A stretch of DNA of 64,000 bases from Pseudoruegeria aquimaris (GCF_900172235.1 NZ_FWFQ01000018.1:1-64000); one strand, 5' to 3'. Counted from the stretch's first letter, positions 52,974 to 62,362 are shown. The notes: generated by a model from the sequence alone, not told the origin. Translations and numbers: made by a program.

Positions 52974-53055
52974 ACTTTGTTCGAAAAATATCCCCGCCGG
53001 AGGCAAACCGCCCGCCGCAGGGCGGGCTGATCCTGCCGCGCCCCGCAAGGGGCGC
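52974..53055 (+). repeat. Interspersed intergenic repeat, copy C, with two GC hairpins
   Basis: ACTTTGTTCGAAAAATATCC at 52974 continues as CCGCCGGAGG to 53003 and shares its first nine bases and the AAATATCCC core with copy A at 9654. It is followed by CCCGCC-GCAG-GGCGGG (53011-53026) and GCGCCCC-GCAA-GGGGCGC (53038-53055). It separates the convergent hemC and ccoS genes. Confidence 0.55.
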
Positions 53056-53071
53056 GTCCGCTGAAGGGCCC

Positions 53072-53230
53072 TCAAGGCTTGGGCTTGTCGTCCCAGTCCG
53101 TGCTGAGAATGCGGTGCTTGTCGCCTTCCGGATCGTCGAACTGATGGGTCTTCATCGCCCAGAAGAAGGCCGCAAGGCCGAGGCCGCCGAGAAACAGCGA
53201 GATCGGAATCAGGTAGGTGAGCATTTCCAT
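53072..53230 (-). CDS. ccoS: cbb3 oxidase maturation protein CcoS (52 residues)
   Basis: The small frame codes MEMLTYLIPISLFLGGLGLA followed by AFFWAMKTHQFDDPEGDKHR and a short acidic/basic tail ending DDKPKP. A single N-terminal membrane helix with AFFWAMKTxQFDDPEG is the hallmark of CcoS, which is needed to insert heme and copper cofactors in the cbb3 oxidase. GGTGAG lies just upstream, and the gene follows ccoI by four bases at the end of ccoGHIS. It is easily missed because of its size. Confidence 0.93.
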   Translation of the reverse strand: MEMLTYLIPISLFLGGLGLAAFFWAMKTHQFDDPEGDKHRILSTDWDDKPKP

Positions 53231-53234
53231 GGGC

Positions 53235-55430
53235 TCACCTTACCCGCAGAGCGTTCAGGGATACAGTGATCGAAGAGAGCGACATCGCCAGCGCCGCCGC
53301 CAGCGGCGTGGCCAGCCCGGCCACGGCAATGGGCACCGCGATCACGTTGTAGAGCGTGGCGATGCGGAAGTTCTCGCGGATGCGCTTCGTCGCCTTGCGC
53401 GCCGTCGCCGTGGCTTCCGCCACGGGCGAAAGATCGCGGCCCAGAAGCACGATGTCGGAGGCCACCCGTGCCGCGTCCAGCGCCGTGGCCGGCGAAATCG
53501 ACACATGCGCCGCCGCCAGCGCCGCCGTGTCGTTCAACCCGTCGCCCACCATCAGCACGCGGCCCTCTTCCGAGAGCGCGGCCACGCGGGTGGCCTTTTC
53601 CTCGGGCAGCGCCCCGGCCTGCCAGTGCTCTATGCCGAGCCGCCGTGCCAGATCCTCGACGGCCCCCTCGGCATCCCCCGAAAGAAGATGCACGGCGATG
53701 CCCTGCGCCTTCAGCCCGTCGATGGCCTCCCGCGCGCCGGGGCGGATGCGATCGTGGAACAGGATGGCCAGGGGCGCTTCGCCGGCGACTTCCAGGTAGC
53801 TCGCCGTGCCCGCTTCCGGTGCGGCGGCACCGATCCATCCGGCGCGGCCCAGCCGCAGGCGGCGGCCGCCGGCCATGCCCTCGAGCCCGCAGCCCGGAAG
53901 CTCCTCGACCTCCGTCACCTGCGCGGGGCGCAGCCCGCGCGCCTGCGCCAGGTCGCAGATCGCCTGTGCCAGCGGGTGGCTGGAGCCCTGCGCCAGGCCG
54001 AAGGCCAGCGCGAGGGTGTCATCGGGCAGCGCCTCGGCGTTCATCACCTCCGGCTTGCCCTCGGTCAGCGTGCCCGTCTTGTCGAAGACCGCGATCTCCA
54101 CCTCCGCCAGCCGCTCCAGCGCGGTGGCGTGCTTGATCAGCATGCCTTTGCGAAACAGCCGCCCGGAGGCCGCCGTCGTGACGGCGGGCACCGCCAGCCC
54201 CAGCGCGCAGGGGCAGGTGATGATCAGCACCGCCGCCGCGATGTTGAGCGCGGTGCGCAGATCGAACGTGTAGAGATACCATCCCACGAAGGAGAGCGCG
54301 GCGAGGATGTGCACGCCGGGGGCGTAGAGCTTCGCGGCCTTGTCGGCGAGCGAGGTGTAGCGGCTGCGGCCGCTTTCGGCCACCGCCACCAGGTCCGCCA
54401 TCCGGTGCAGTGAAGTATCGCGCCCGACGGCCGTGGCACGGATCACCAGCGGGCTCGTCAGGTTCACCTCCCCCGCACTCACCGGCGTGCCGGCCTCGGC
54501 GAAGACCGGCATGGTTTCGCCGGTCAGCAGGCTGCGGTCCAGCTCGCTTGCGCCTTGCGAGATCACCCCGTCCACGGGCATCCGCGCGCCGGGCCGGACC
54601 CGGATCAGATCGCCCACCGCAAGCTCGGCCACCCGCACCTCCTGCTCGGCGCCGTCGGCCCCGATCCGCAGCGCGCGCGGCACCTCCAGCGCCGTGAGTT
54701 CCTCGGCGGCGGAGCGCGCCACCGCGCGCGTGCGGTGATCGAGGTAGCGGCCCGCGAGCAGGAAGAAGGTGAGGGTGAGCGCCGCGTCGAAATAGGCGTG
54801 CTCGCCGGAATGGGCGGTTTCATAGAGCGAGGTGCCCAGCGCCAGCACGATGGCCAGCGCGATGGGCACGTCCATGTTCATGCGCCCTTTCGAGAGCGCC
54901 GCCCAGGCGTTGGTGAAGAAGGGTTTCGCCGAAAAGGCCACCGCCGGGAAGGCGATCATGGCCGAGATCCAGTGGAACATGTCCCGCGTTGCGTCCTGCG
55001 CGCCCGACCAGACCGCCACCGAGAGCAGCATCACGTTCATCGAGGCGAAGAAGGCCACCGCCAGCCGCATCAGCAGATCGCGGCCGGCCTTGTCGGTGGC
55101 TGTGGCGCTCAGCGCCCCCGGGTCCAGCTCGTGCGCCTCGTAGCCGATCGCCTCCAGCCGCTCGGCGAGCGCGGCGGCCGTCACCTCGGGCGCGGCGTCC
55201 ACGCTCACCCGCTTCAGCGTCAGGTTCACCCGTGCGCTTCTGACGCCGGGCGTGCGCGCGAGTTCGCGCTCCACGGCGGAGATGCAGGCGGCGCAGTGGA
55301 TCGTCGGCAGAGACAGCAGCAGCGCTTCGCCCGCCTCCGGCACGCGCGCATCCGCCACCTCCTCGGCGAGAGGGGCGGCCACGCAGGCCGGGCAGGCCGA
55401 CGCCGGCGCCGGGCGCAGCGCCGCTGTCAC
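53235..55430 (-). CDS. ccoI: Copper-exporting P-type ATPase of cbb3 assembly (CcoI/FixI)
   Basis: The 731-residue P1B ATPase has an N-terminal Cys pair (SACPACVA), a metal-binding domain with IHCAACISAVE, and the membrane Cys-Pro-Cys in IITCPCALGLAVPA. Its phosphorylated Asp is in DKTGTLTEGK, it has a His-Pro segment (SSHPLAQAI), and the hinge is MVGDGLNDTAAL. This architecture matches CcoI, which moves copper toward the cbb3 active site rather than serving detoxification. GTG 55430 overlaps the ccoH stop. It is followed four bases later by ccoS. Confidence 0.93.
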   Translation of the reverse strand: MTAALRPAPASACPACVAAPLAEEVADARVPEAGEALLLSLPTIHCAACISAVERELARTPGVRSARVNLTLKRVSVDAAPEVTAAALAERLEAIGYEAHELDPGALSATATDKAGRDLLMRLAVAFFASMNVMLLSVAVWSGAQDATRDMFHWISAMIAFPAVAFSAKPFFTNAWAALSKGRMNMDVPIALAIVLALGTSLYETAHSGEHAYFDAALTLTFFLLAGRYLDHRTRAVARSAAEELTALEVPRALRIGADGAEQEVRVAELAVGDLIRVRPGARMPVDGVISQGASELDRSLLTGETMPVFAEAGTPVSAGEVNLTSPLVIRATAVGRDTSLHRMADLVAVAESGRSRYTSLADKAAKLYAPGVHILAALSFVGWYLYTFDLRTALNIAAAVLIITCPCALGLAVPAVTTAASGRLFRKGMLIKHATALERLAEVEIAVFDKTGTLTEGKPEVMNAEALPDDTLALAFGLAQGSSHPLAQAICDLAQARGLRPAQVTEVEELPGCGLEGMAGGRRLRLGRAGWIGAAAPEAGTASYLEVAGEAPLAILFHDRIRPGAREAIDGLKAQGIAVHLLSGDAEGAVEDLARRLGIEHWQAGALPEEKATRVAALSEEGRVLMVGDGLNDTAALAAAHVSISPATALDAARVASDIVLLGRDLSPVAEATATARKATKRIRENFRIATLYNVIAVPIAVAGLATPLAAALAMSLSSITVSLNALRVR

Positions 55431-55888
55431 GACTCAGCCTTCACGAAGATCGGCAGGCGTTGCTGGAACCGCGTGCCGTCCTCGGCGGTGGCCACGAGGC
55501 GCAGATCCCACTTGCCGGGGGCAAGATCCACCGGGAAGACGTAGGAGGCGCCGTCCCAGGCGAAGATGGGCGTGATGTCGTCCTTCATGCTGGTGGAGCG
55601 GCCCACCGTGCCCGAGAGGCTCCGCGGCTGCACGGGGGCGCCGTCCGGCCCGAGGATGGTCAGGCGCAACTGCCCCTGCGCGTAGTCCAGGGAGGTCTCC
55701 CAGCCCAGCGCTTCCTGCGCGGCGCGTTCGGCGTCGAAGGTCTGGCTCGCGATGTAGCCGTTCTTCACTTCGAGCCCCGGAAAGGTGCGCACGGCCTGGG
55801 TCGCCATGAAGACGTTGACGCCGATGATGATGGCGAAGGCGGAGGCCACGAAGAGAAAGACCTTGCGGCCGGTCAGCGGGGCGGTCAT
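55427..55888 (-). CDS. ccoH: cbb3 assembly protein CcoH (FixH)
   Basis: The 153-residue protein has one N-terminal membrane helix (VFLFVASAFAIIIGVNVFMA) and a periplasmic beta-rich domain, including DLAPGKWDLRLVATAEDG. FPGLEVKNGYIASQTFD is typical of FixH. It is needed for stable assembly of the cbb3 complex and interacts with CcoG/CcoI in other bacteria. ATG 55888 overlaps the ccoG stop, and its own stop overlaps ccoI. Confidence 0.9.
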   Translation of the reverse strand: MTAPLTGRKVFLFVASAFAIIIGVNVFMATQAVRTFPGLEVKNGYIASQTFDAERAAQEALGWETSLDYAQGQLRLTILGPDGAPVQPRSLSGTVGRSTSMKDDITPIFAWDGASYVFPVDLAPGKWDLRLVATAEDGTRFQQRLPIFVKAES

Positions 55889-57315
55889 GGCGTGCCCTTT
55901 CCGTTGAAGATGGTGTCCTTGTAGGCGCGGTCGGTGCTTTCGAGATCCTCGACCCAGAGGCGCAGATCCGTGCGGTGGGCCTTCGCGGGCGCGCTGTCGG
56001 GCGGCGCGGACACGTAGACCCGTTGCAGGAAAGTCGAATCCGCCGGCACGTTGATCACCAGTTCCTCGGTGCCTTCGAGCGAGATCCGCAGCGGCGCTTC
56101 GGAGGTGAGCGACAGGCGGAACGGGCGATCCTCTCCGTATTTGTTGCGCAGGCGCACGTCGTAGATGTTGCGTACGCTGCCGTCGGAGAGCGTGACGTAA
56201 GTGGGGTTGCGCACGGCGGAAACCGTCATCTCGATCTCGGAGCGCAGGAAGAGCGCCACGATGAGTCCCACGCCCACCAGTGCCCACAGGGTGGTGTAGA
56301 GGATGGTGCGCGGCCGCAGGATATGTTTCCAGACGGGCTTGGGCGGGATGCCGTCGATCTCTTCCGGCGCATCGGTGAGGGCGAGGTAGTCGATCAGCCC
56401 GCGGGGCTTGCCGATCTTCGCCATCACGTCGTCACAGGCATCGATGCAGAGCGCGCAGGTGATGCATTCAAGCTGCTGGCCGTCGCGGATGTCGATGCCG
56501 ACGGGGCAGACGTTCACGCAGGCCATGCAGTCGATGCAATCGCCCAGTTCCTCGGCGCCTTCCGCCTTGCGGTGCTTGCCCCGCGGCTCGCCGCGCCACT
56601 CGCGGTAGGCGACGGTGATCGTGTCTTCGTCCATCATCGCGGCCTGGATGCGCGGCCAGGGGCACATGTAGGTGCAGACCTGCTCCCTGGCGATGCCTCC
56701 GAACATGACGGTGGTGAAGGTCAGGATGCCCATGGTGATATAGGCCACCGGCGGGGCCGAGAAGGTGACGAGATCCTTCGCCAGCGTAGGCGCATCGGCG
56801 AAGTAGAAGATCCACGCCCCGCCCGTGGCCAGGCCGATGATGGCCCAGACGATGCCCTTGAACACCCGCAGCCGCACCTTGCGCGCCGTCCAGGGCGCGT
56901 TCCACAGGCGCACGCGGGCGTTGCGGTCGCCCTCGATCCAGCGTTCGGTGAGGATGAAGAGATCGGTCCAGACGGTCTGCGGGCAGGCATAGCCGCACCA
57001 GACACGCCCCATCGCGGAGGTGAACAGGAACAGGCCGAGGCCCGCCATGATCAGCAGGCCGGCGATGAAATAGAATTCATGCGGCCAGATCTCGATCATG
57101 AAGAAGAAGAAGCGCCGGTTGGCGAGATCGACGAGCACCGCCTGATCGGGCAGGTTCGGGCCGCGGTCCCAGCGGATCCAGGGCGTCAGGTAGTAGATGC
57201 CCAGCGTGATCGCCATGATCCACCACTTCAGCGTGCGGAACTTGCCCTTCACCCGGCGCGGAAACACCGGCTCTCTGGCGGCATAGAGGGAAGGAGGTGT
57301 GTCTGAGCTGCTCAA
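55885..57315 (-). CDS. ccoG: cbb3 assembly ferredoxin-like protein CcoG (RdxB/FixG)
   Basis: The 476-residue membrane protein has five or so helices and two [4Fe-4S] motifs: CIDCMACVNVCPVG and CITCALCIDACDD (about residues 265-305). Two more Cys clusters occur as VWCGYACPQTVW and VCTYMCPW. The C-terminal 120 residues form an Ig-like FixG domain. It acts as a copper reductase or electron-transfer protein in cbb3 copper loading. TTG 57315 is the only start near the conserved N-terminus; the first internal ATG would remove 33 residues. It begins ccoGHIS and is separated from ccoP by 560 bases. Confidence 0.92.
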   Translation of the reverse strand: MSSSDTPPSLYAAREPVFPRRVKGKFRTLKWWIMAITLGIYYLTPWIRWDRGPNLPDQAVLVDLANRRFFFFMIEIWPHEFYFIAGLLIMAGLGLFLFTSAMGRVWCGYACPQTVWTDLFILTERWIEGDRNARVRLWNAPWTARKVRLRVFKGIVWAIIGLATGGAWIFYFADAPTLAKDLVTFSAPPVAYITMGILTFTTVMFGGIAREQVCTYMCPWPRIQAAMMDEDTITVAYREWRGEPRGKHRKAEGAEELGDCIDCMACVNVCPVGIDIRDGQQLECITCALCIDACDDVMAKIGKPRGLIDYLALTDAPEEIDGIPPKPVWKHILRPRTILYTTLWALVGVGLIVALFLRSEIEMTVSAVRNPTYVTLSDGSVRNIYDVRLRNKYGEDRPFRLSLTSEAPLRISLEGTEELVINVPADSTFLQRVYVSAPPDSAPAKAHRTDLRLWVEDLESTDRAYKDTIFNGKGTP

Positions 57316-57691
57316 CGGATCGGCTCCCGTGTGGAATTCTCTGGCAGGCCCGCACGCTGCGGCGCCCGCATCCGGCCACCACCATGCGCCCCTTCGCGCG
57401 CCAATTCAGCGCGACAGAGACCCGCAGCGACAGGATGCTGCTGCGACAGCATGCCCCGCGGCCGGGGCGAAAGCGTGGTGTTCGACTGGTTCATCATCTG
57501 TGCCGCCAAGGAGGATTTGGGGCAATCGCCGAGCCCGGCCCCCGTGGGCGGCGGTGCGGCGGATGTCCGGATGTCCTTTTTCAGTGGCCCTTCGTCTCTG
57601 GCTCCGCCTGCTGGCAGGACGGTGCCGTTTGCAATCCCGGCCCACGCGGAGTTTCGCTCGCCTTCCGCGCCGGCCTCGCCAGAATGTTGGG

Positions 57692-57738
57692 GGCACCGAT
57701 CCCGTTGGAAACGCGCGAACAGGATCGGGATCGGTGCC
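57692..57738 (-). repeat. Hairpin unit 1 of a tandem pair
   Basis: GGCACCGATCCCG (57692-57704) and CGGGATCGGTGCC (57726-57738) are perfect 13-base arms around a 21-base loop (57705-57725). The loop is identical in unit 2. No T-run follows on either strand. Confidence 0.85.
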
Positions 57739-57782
57739 GACGGCTCCCGGGGGCTCCTCAACCACTCGGGCGCCGTTTCCTT

Positions 57783-57829
57783 GGCACCGACCCTGTTGGA
57801 AACGCGCGAACAGGATCAGGGTCGGTGCC
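57783..57829 (-). repeat. Hairpin unit 2 of a tandem pair
   Basis: GGCACCGACCCTG (57783-57795) and CAGGGTCGGTGCC (57817-57829) are perfect 13-base arms. The loop 57796-57816 is the same as in unit 1. Against unit 1 the stem differs at two base pairs, both changed on both sides, so pairing is kept. The unit ends 47 bases past the ccoP stop. Confidence 0.85.
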
Positions 57830-57875
57830 ACCACCGGCCTCTGCGCGAGCATCGGCCGGCGGAACTGTTGCAGCC

Positions 57876-58745
57876 CTACTCGCCGCCGCCCAGCTGGTGG
57901 ACGTAGACGGAGACGGCGCGGATGTCGGCCTCGCTGAGGCGGCCCGTCCAGGGCGGCATCACGCCGTAGCGGCTGTAGGTCACGGTTTCGATCAGCGTGT
58001 CGCGATCGCCCCCGTAGAGCCAGACGGCATCCGTGAGGTTCGGCGCGCCCTGCTCCCGGTCGCCCATGCCCTCGGAGCCGTGGCAGGCGGAGCAGTTGTC
58101 TTCGAAGACCGTCGCCCCGGCGGCGGCCAGTTCGGCGTCATGCTCCTGACCGGAAATGGCCAGCACGTGCTCCACGACCTGTTCGATCTCTTCCTCTTCG
58201 AGGATCTCGCCGAACTTCGGCATCTCGGAGTAGCGGGCGTCGTCGTCCTGCTCGTTCCGGATCCCGTGGGAGATCGTGTAGTGGATCGACTCGATGTCGC
58301 CGCCCCAGAGCCAGGCGTCATCCAGCAGGTTGGGGTAGCCCTTGGCGCCGGCGGCGCCGGAGCCGTGGCACTGGGCGCACCAGGTGCGGAACACGGCCGC
58401 ACCGTTGGAAACGGCGAAGCGGTTCAGATCCTCATTGTCCGCGATCGCGGTCAACTCGGTATCCACCAGTTGCTGGCGGATTGCGGCGTTGGCGTCCTCC
58501 CAGCGGGCGATCTCCTGCGCGACTTCGCCGCGCGTGGAGGCCCCCAGAAGGCCAGGCGTGGCCCGGGTCACCAGCGGCCAGGCCGGGTAGAGGATGGTGT
58601 AGATGATCCCCCAGACGATGGTGGCGTAGAACGTCCAGAGCCACCAGCGCGGCATCGGGTTGTCATACTCCTGGATCCCGTCCCAGCTGTGGCCCGTGGT
58701 GGGCACGTCCTTGGGGGCCTGGGTCTTCTTCGGTGCTTTGCTCAT
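57876..58745 (-). CDS. ccoP: cbb3 cytochrome c oxidase subunit III, diheme CcoP
   Basis: The 289-residue protein has an N-terminal membrane helix (about 33-55, [20 protein letters not shown]) and two periplasmic c-type heme domains with CAQCH (about 122-126) and CSACH (about 218-222). Axial Met ligands are likely in YSEMPKF and GVMPPWTG. It takes electrons from cytochrome c and passes them to CcoO and CcoN. Its ATG overlaps the ccoQ stop. It is the last structural subunit gene of ccoNOQP. Confidence 0.95.
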   Translation of the reverse strand: MSKAPKKTQAPKDVPTTGHSWDGIQEYDNPMPRWWLWTFYATIVWGIIYTILYPAWPLVTRATPGLLGASTRGEVAQEIARWEDANAAIRQQLVDTELTAIADNEDLNRFAVSNGAAVFRTWCAQCHGSGAAGAKGYPNLLDDAWLWGGDIESIHYTISHGIRNEQDDDARYSEMPKFGEILEEEEIEQVVEHVLAISGQEHDAELAAAGATVFEDNCSACHGSEGMGDREQGAPNLTDAVWLYGGDRDTLIETVTYSRYGVMPPWTGRLSEADIRAVSVYVHQLGGGE

Positions 58746-58948
58746 GGCCGCGCCTCCTTGCGTTGCGCGTCGGCCGCGATGTCCTCGGCCGGTTTGTTTT
58801 CATGACGGAAGGGGATGTTGGCGACGTCCTTGTATTCCTTGCTGCTGCCCGGGCGCATGACCCAGACGACGATCCCGAGGAAGAAGACGAACATCGCCAG
58901 CAACATCCAGCTGTCGGCAAACTGGCGGGTGATCGAATAGGTATCCAT
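58742..58948 (-). CDS. ccoQ: cbb3 oxidase subunit IV CcoQ
   Basis: The 68-residue protein has a single helix ([21 protein letters not shown]) and a hydrophilic tail with [11 protein letters not shown], as is standard for CcoQ. In other bacteria CcoQ stabilises the complex, especially with oxygen present. It lies between ccoO (9-base gap) and ccoP (4-base overlap). Confidence 0.95.
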   Translation of the reverse strand: MDTYSITRQFADSWMLLAMFVFFLGIVVWVMRPGSSKEYKDVANIPFRHENKPAEDIAADAQRKEARP

Positions 58949-58957
58949 CCCGCCCCC

Positions 58958-59683
58958 TTACCGGCTCGCGTCCGGGGTGAAGGTCGAGAAGTCCACGAGC
59001 GTGCCCAGCATCTGCATGTAGGCAATCAGCGCGTCCATCTCGGAAATCCCCGGCTGGCCGTCGAAGTTCCGCACCTGTGCACCCGGATAGCGCTCGAGCA
59101 TGGCGTCGTAGTCGCTGTCCGGATCCGCCTGGGCCTGGAAATCGGCCTGGGCGTTGGCGATCATCTCCTCGGTGTAGGGCACGCCCAGCATGGCGTGGGT
59201 CGCCATGAAGTCACCGATGTAGCGACCGTCGATCAGGGTTTCCTTCAGGAAGCCGTATTTCGGCATGATCGATTCCGGCACCACCGATTGCGGATCGGTC
59301 AGGTGATCCACGTGCCACTCGTCGGAGTAACGCCCACCCACGCGGGCCAGATCCGGCCCGGTGCGCTTGGAGCCCCACTGGAACGGGCGGTCGTACTTGG
59401 ACTCCGCCGCCAGCGAGTAGTGGCCGTAGCGTTCAACCTCGTCGCGCATCGGGCGGATCATCTGCGAGTGGCAGACGTAGCAGCCCTCCCGCTGGTAGAT
59501 CTCGCGGCCGGCCAGCTCGAGCGGGGAGTAGGGGCGCATGCCCTCCACGTCCTCGATCGTGTTCTCGAGGTAGAACAGGGGCGTGATCTGCACGATGCCG
59601 CCGATGGTCACAACCAGGAAGCTGAAGACCAGGAGGAGTGAAACGTTCTTTTCCAGAACCTTGTGTTTGTCGAGAATAGCCAT
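58958..59683 (-). CDS. ccoO: cbb3 cytochrome c oxidase subunit II, monoheme CcoO
   Basis: The 241-residue protein starts with a membrane anchor ([20 protein letters not shown], about 14-33) and has one c-type heme site CYVCHSQ (about 68-74) with MIRPM for the axial Met. [30 protein letters not shown] is the typical C-terminus. It transfers electrons between CcoP and CcoN. It starts 15 bases after ccoN. Confidence 0.95.
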   Translation of the reverse strand: MAILDKHKVLEKNVSLLLVFSFLVVTIGGIVQITPLFYLENTIEDVEGMRPYSPLELAGREIYQREGCYVCHSQMIRPMRDEVERYGHYSLAAESKYDRPFQWGSKRTGPDLARVGGRYSDEWHVDHLTDPQSVVPESIMPKYGFLKETLIDGRYIGDFMATHAMLGVPYTEEMIANAQADFQAQADPDSDYDAMLERYPGAQVRNFDGQPGISEMDALIAYMQMLGTLVDFSTFTPDASR

Positions 59684-59698
59684 CTCTACCGGCCCTCC

Positions 59699-61306
59699 TT
59701 ATTCAGCCGGTGCCGCAGCAACGGCAGCCGCTTTCGGCTCGCCTTTGCGCACGGTCATCCAGAGGTTGTAGGCCATGATCAGACCGCCCACGAGGTAGAG
59801 AACCCCGCCCAGCGCCCGGACCACGTACATCGGGAACTTCGCAGCCACGGTGTCGGCGAAGGAGTTCACGAGGAAGCCATTGGCGTCCACTTCGCGCCAC
59901 ATCAGGCCTTCCATGATCCCCGTCACCCACATGGAAGCGGCGTAGAGCACGATGCCGATGGTGGCGAGCCAGAAGTGCCAGTTCACCAGCGACAGGCTGT
60001 AGAGGCGCTCCTTGTTCCAGAGTTTCGGGAACAGGAAGTAGAGCGCGCCGAAGGTGATCATGCCGTTCCAGCCCAGAGCGCCGGAGTGCACGTGACCGAT
60101 CGTCCAGTCGGTGTAGTGGCTCAGGGAGTTCACCGCCTTGATCGACATCATCGGGCCCTCGAAGGTGGACATGCCGTAGAAGCCGATGGAGACGACCATC
60201 ATGCGGATGATCGGATCGGTGCGGATCTTGTCCCAGGCGCCGGAGAGCGTCATCAGGCCGTTGATCATGCCGCCCCAGGAGGGCATCCACAGGATCACCG
60301 AGAACACCATGCCCAGCGTCGAGGCCCAGTCAGGCAGCGCGGTGTAGTGCAGGTGGTGCGGGCCGGCCCAGATGTACAGGAAGATCAGGGCCCAGAAGTG
60401 GATGATCGAGAGCTTGTAGGAATAGACGGGGCGCTCGGCCTGCTTCGGCACGAAGTAGTACATCATGCCCAGGAAGCCGGCCGTCAGGAAGAAGCCCACC
60501 GCGTTGTGGCCATACCACCACTGCGTCATCGCATCCTGCACGCCGGCGAAGGCCTGCACGGAATCGGAGCCGAAGATCGAGACCGGGATCGCGAGGTTGT
60601 TCACCACGTGCAGCATGGCCACGGTGACGATGAAGGACAGGTAGAACCAGTTGGCCACGTAGATGTGCGGTTCCTTGCGCTTCACGATCGTGCCGAGGAA
60701 CACCGCCAGATAGGCGACCCAGACGATGGTGAGCCAGAGGTCCACGTACCACTCCGGTTCGGCGTATTCCTTGGACTGCGTGCCGCCCAGCAGGTAGCCG
60801 GTGGCCGCGAGCACGATGAAGAGCTGGTAGCCCCAGAATACGAACCAGGCGAGATTGCCGCCCCAGAGCCGCGCCGCGGACGTGCGCTGCACCACGTAGA
60901 AGGAGGTGCAGATCAGCGCGTTGCCGCCGAAGGCGAAGATCACGGCCGAGGTGTGCAGCGGCCGCAGGCGGCCGAAGTTCATGTAGGGTTGCGCCCATTC
61001 GAAGTTCAGTGCCGGAAAGGCAAGCTGGAACGCGATGAACGTGCCGGCCAGGAAGCCGACCACACCCCAGAAGGCGGTTGCAACGGCGGCGTAGCGGACA
61101 ACGCCGTCCATGTAGCCCGTCTCCGGCGCGGCCGGTGACAGGTTCGGTTCGTCGGTGTTGCGGAGGGTCCAGAGGAACAGGCCACCCGCGACCAGCATGA
61201 GGATGACCGCATGCACCTGGTAGGAGAGATCTCGGCCGTAGTTGGCGGCGATCATCATGAACAATGTCACCAGGCCAAGCCCGACCAGTTTCAAATAATT
61301 CGACAT
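59699..61306 (-). CDS. ccoN: cbb3 cytochrome c oxidase subunit I, CcoN
   Basis: The 535-residue subunit has about 12 helices and the conserved histidines for heme b, heme b3 and CuB. They lie in [47 protein letters not shown] and [19 protein letters not shown]. It reduces oxygen to water with high affinity and pumps protons, using the pathway residues typical of C-type oxidases. AAGGGA lies before ATG 61306. A perfect FNR box 95 bases upstream points to activation by FnrL when oxygen is low. Confidence 0.96.
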   Translation of the reverse strand: MSNYLKLVGLGLVTLFMMIAANYGRDLSYQVHAVILMLVAGGLFLWTLRNTDEPNLSPAAPETGYMDGVVRYAAVATAFWGVVGFLAGTFIAFQLAFPALNFEWAQPYMNFGRLRPLHTSAVIFAFGGNALICTSFYVVQRTSAARLWGGNLAWFVFWGYQLFIVLAATGYLLGGTQSKEYAEPEWYVDLWLTIVWVAYLAVFLGTIVKRKEPHIYVANWFYLSFIVTVAMLHVVNNLAIPVSIFGSDSVQAFAGVQDAMTQWWYGHNAVGFFLTAGFLGMMYYFVPKQAERPVYSYKLSIIHFWALIFLYIWAGPHHLHYTALPDWASTLGMVFSVILWMPSWGGMINGLMTLSGAWDKIRTDPIIRMMVVSIGFYGMSTFEGPMMSIKAVNSLSHYTDWTIGHVHSGALGWNGMITFGALYFLFPKLWNKERLYSLSLVNWHFWLATIGIVLYAASMWVTGIMEGLMWREVDANGFLVNSFADTVAAKFPMYVVRALGGVLYLVGGLIMAYNLWMTVRKGEPKAAAVAAAPAE

Positions 61307-61400
61307 TCAAGCGTCCCTTCGTCTTGCCAGCGTCGACTCGTTTTTCTTGCACTGGGTCTTTCTGACGGTGGCGTTCTGGCGGCCCTGCTGAGAAGCCACC

Positions 61401-61414
61401 TTGATCCATATCAA
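61401..61414. promoter_or_regulatory. Perfect FNR box between ccoN and the stress-protein gene
   Basis: TTGATCCATATCAA is a perfect TTGAT-N4-ATCAA dyad. Its centre is about 101 bases from ccoN and about 105 from the universal stress protein start, so one site can serve both divergent genes. FnrL is encoded 950 bases away. Confidence 0.88.
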
Positions 61415-61512
61415 TACGCGAACAATGCCCGCTCCGAGTTGATCGACGTCAAGGCCGACTCAATGCGTGTGCCCTACCCTATCACTGCTTTGCCAGAAAT
61501 GGGGGTAAACTC

Positions 61513-62352
61513 GTGACCTATAAGTCTTTGCTTACAATCAGTTGCGATCCCGGGAAGACGGGAAACGTGCTGGAAACCGCCGTCGCGCTGGCCCGCAGGG
61601 GCGAAGCACACCTCGACGTGCTGAGCCTCGGCGTCGATCCGACGCAGCCCATGGTCTGCTACGGGCAGGGAAACGCCCTCATCACGCAGGAGCTTCTGAT
61701 CGAGGCGCGCGAGCGCGCCCGGAAAAACGAGGAAGACCTGAAATCGCGCCTGCAACGGGAAGAGATTTCATGGGGCTGCGACGCCGCTGCCGCCCAGATC
61801 GACGGAATCACGCGCATCGTCGGCCTGCGGGCGCGCTACGCGGATCTCGTGATCCTGCCGCAGCCCTACGGCGAGGGCAGCGGCCATGAGCAGGAAGCCA
61901 TTCTCGAAGCCGCCCTGTTCGAAGGCCATGCCCCCGTTCTGGTGATCCCGGACGGCCAGGTGATGGAAGACGCCCCGAAACGGATCGTCGTGGCCTGGAA
62001 CGACAGCGCCGAGGCGCTGGCCGCGATCCGCGCCGCCCTGCCGTTGCTGAAAGATGCCGAAACCGTCTCCATCGCCGTGGTCGATCCGCCGCAGCACGGG
62101 CCGGACCGCTCCGATCCCGGCGGGGCGCTCTCGCAGATGCTCGCCCGTCACGGCGTGCGGGCCGACATCGCCGTCCTCGCCAAGACGATGCCGCGTGTCG
62201 CCGACGTTCTGGCCCGTCATGTCCAGGACGTGGGCGCCGGGATGCTGGTGATGGGGGCCTACGGGCACTCGCGCTTCCGCGAAGCGATCCTCGGCGGTGC
62301 CACGCGCGATACGCTCGAAGCCTCGAAAGTGCCGGTTCTTCTGGCGCGCTGA
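61513..62352 (+). CDS. Universal stress protein, two-domain (UspA-like)
   Basis: The 279-residue protein starts at a GTG with GGGGG upstream. It holds two Usp-like halves: residues 1-145 and 155-279. The second half ends with VMGAYGHSRFREAILGGATRD, the G-x2-G-x9-G-S/T pattern that binds ATP; the first half ends with ILPQPYGEGSGHEQEAILEAAL and lacks the full motif. Usp proteins of this type are often induced in low oxygen. Here an FNR box lies between it and ccoN, which supports anaerobic control. Confidence 0.85.
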   Translation: MTYKSLLTISCDPGKTGNVLETAVALARRGEAHLDVLSLGVDPTQPMVCYGQGNALITQELLIEARERARKNEEDLKSRLQREEISWGCDAAAAQIDGITRIVGLRARYADLVILPQPYGEGSGHEQEAILEAALFEGHAPVLVIPDGQVMEDAPKRIVVAWNDSAEALAAIRAALPLLKDAETVSIAVVDPPQHGPDRSDPGGALSQMLARHGVRADIAVLAKTMPRVADVLARHVQDVGAGMLVMGAYGHSRFREAILGGATRDTLEASKVPVLLAR

Positions 62353-62362
62353 AGGCGCGGCG

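Larger units (their letters stand above)
57316..57875. other. 560-base gap between ccoP and ccoG with tandem hairpins
   Basis: No gene is recognised. Open frames of 90-210 codons exist but have no recognised family or convincing start. The part nearest ccoG (57316-57690) must contain the promoter of ccoGHIS; I find no TTGAT-N4-ATCAA box in it. The part nearest ccoP holds two 47-base hairpins described separately. Confidence 0.7.

Noticed and set aside
57312-57761. Possible 149-codon minus-strand gene between ccoP and ccoG
   Set aside because: It begins inside hairpin unit 1's flank, has low-complexity composition, no ribosome site and no recognised family, and it overlaps the ccoG promoter region.
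57692-57829. CRISPR-like repeat or plain terminator
   Set aside because: There are only two units, the units are self-complementary over 13 bases with a 21-base loop, no further spacers or cas genes occur, and no T-run follows.
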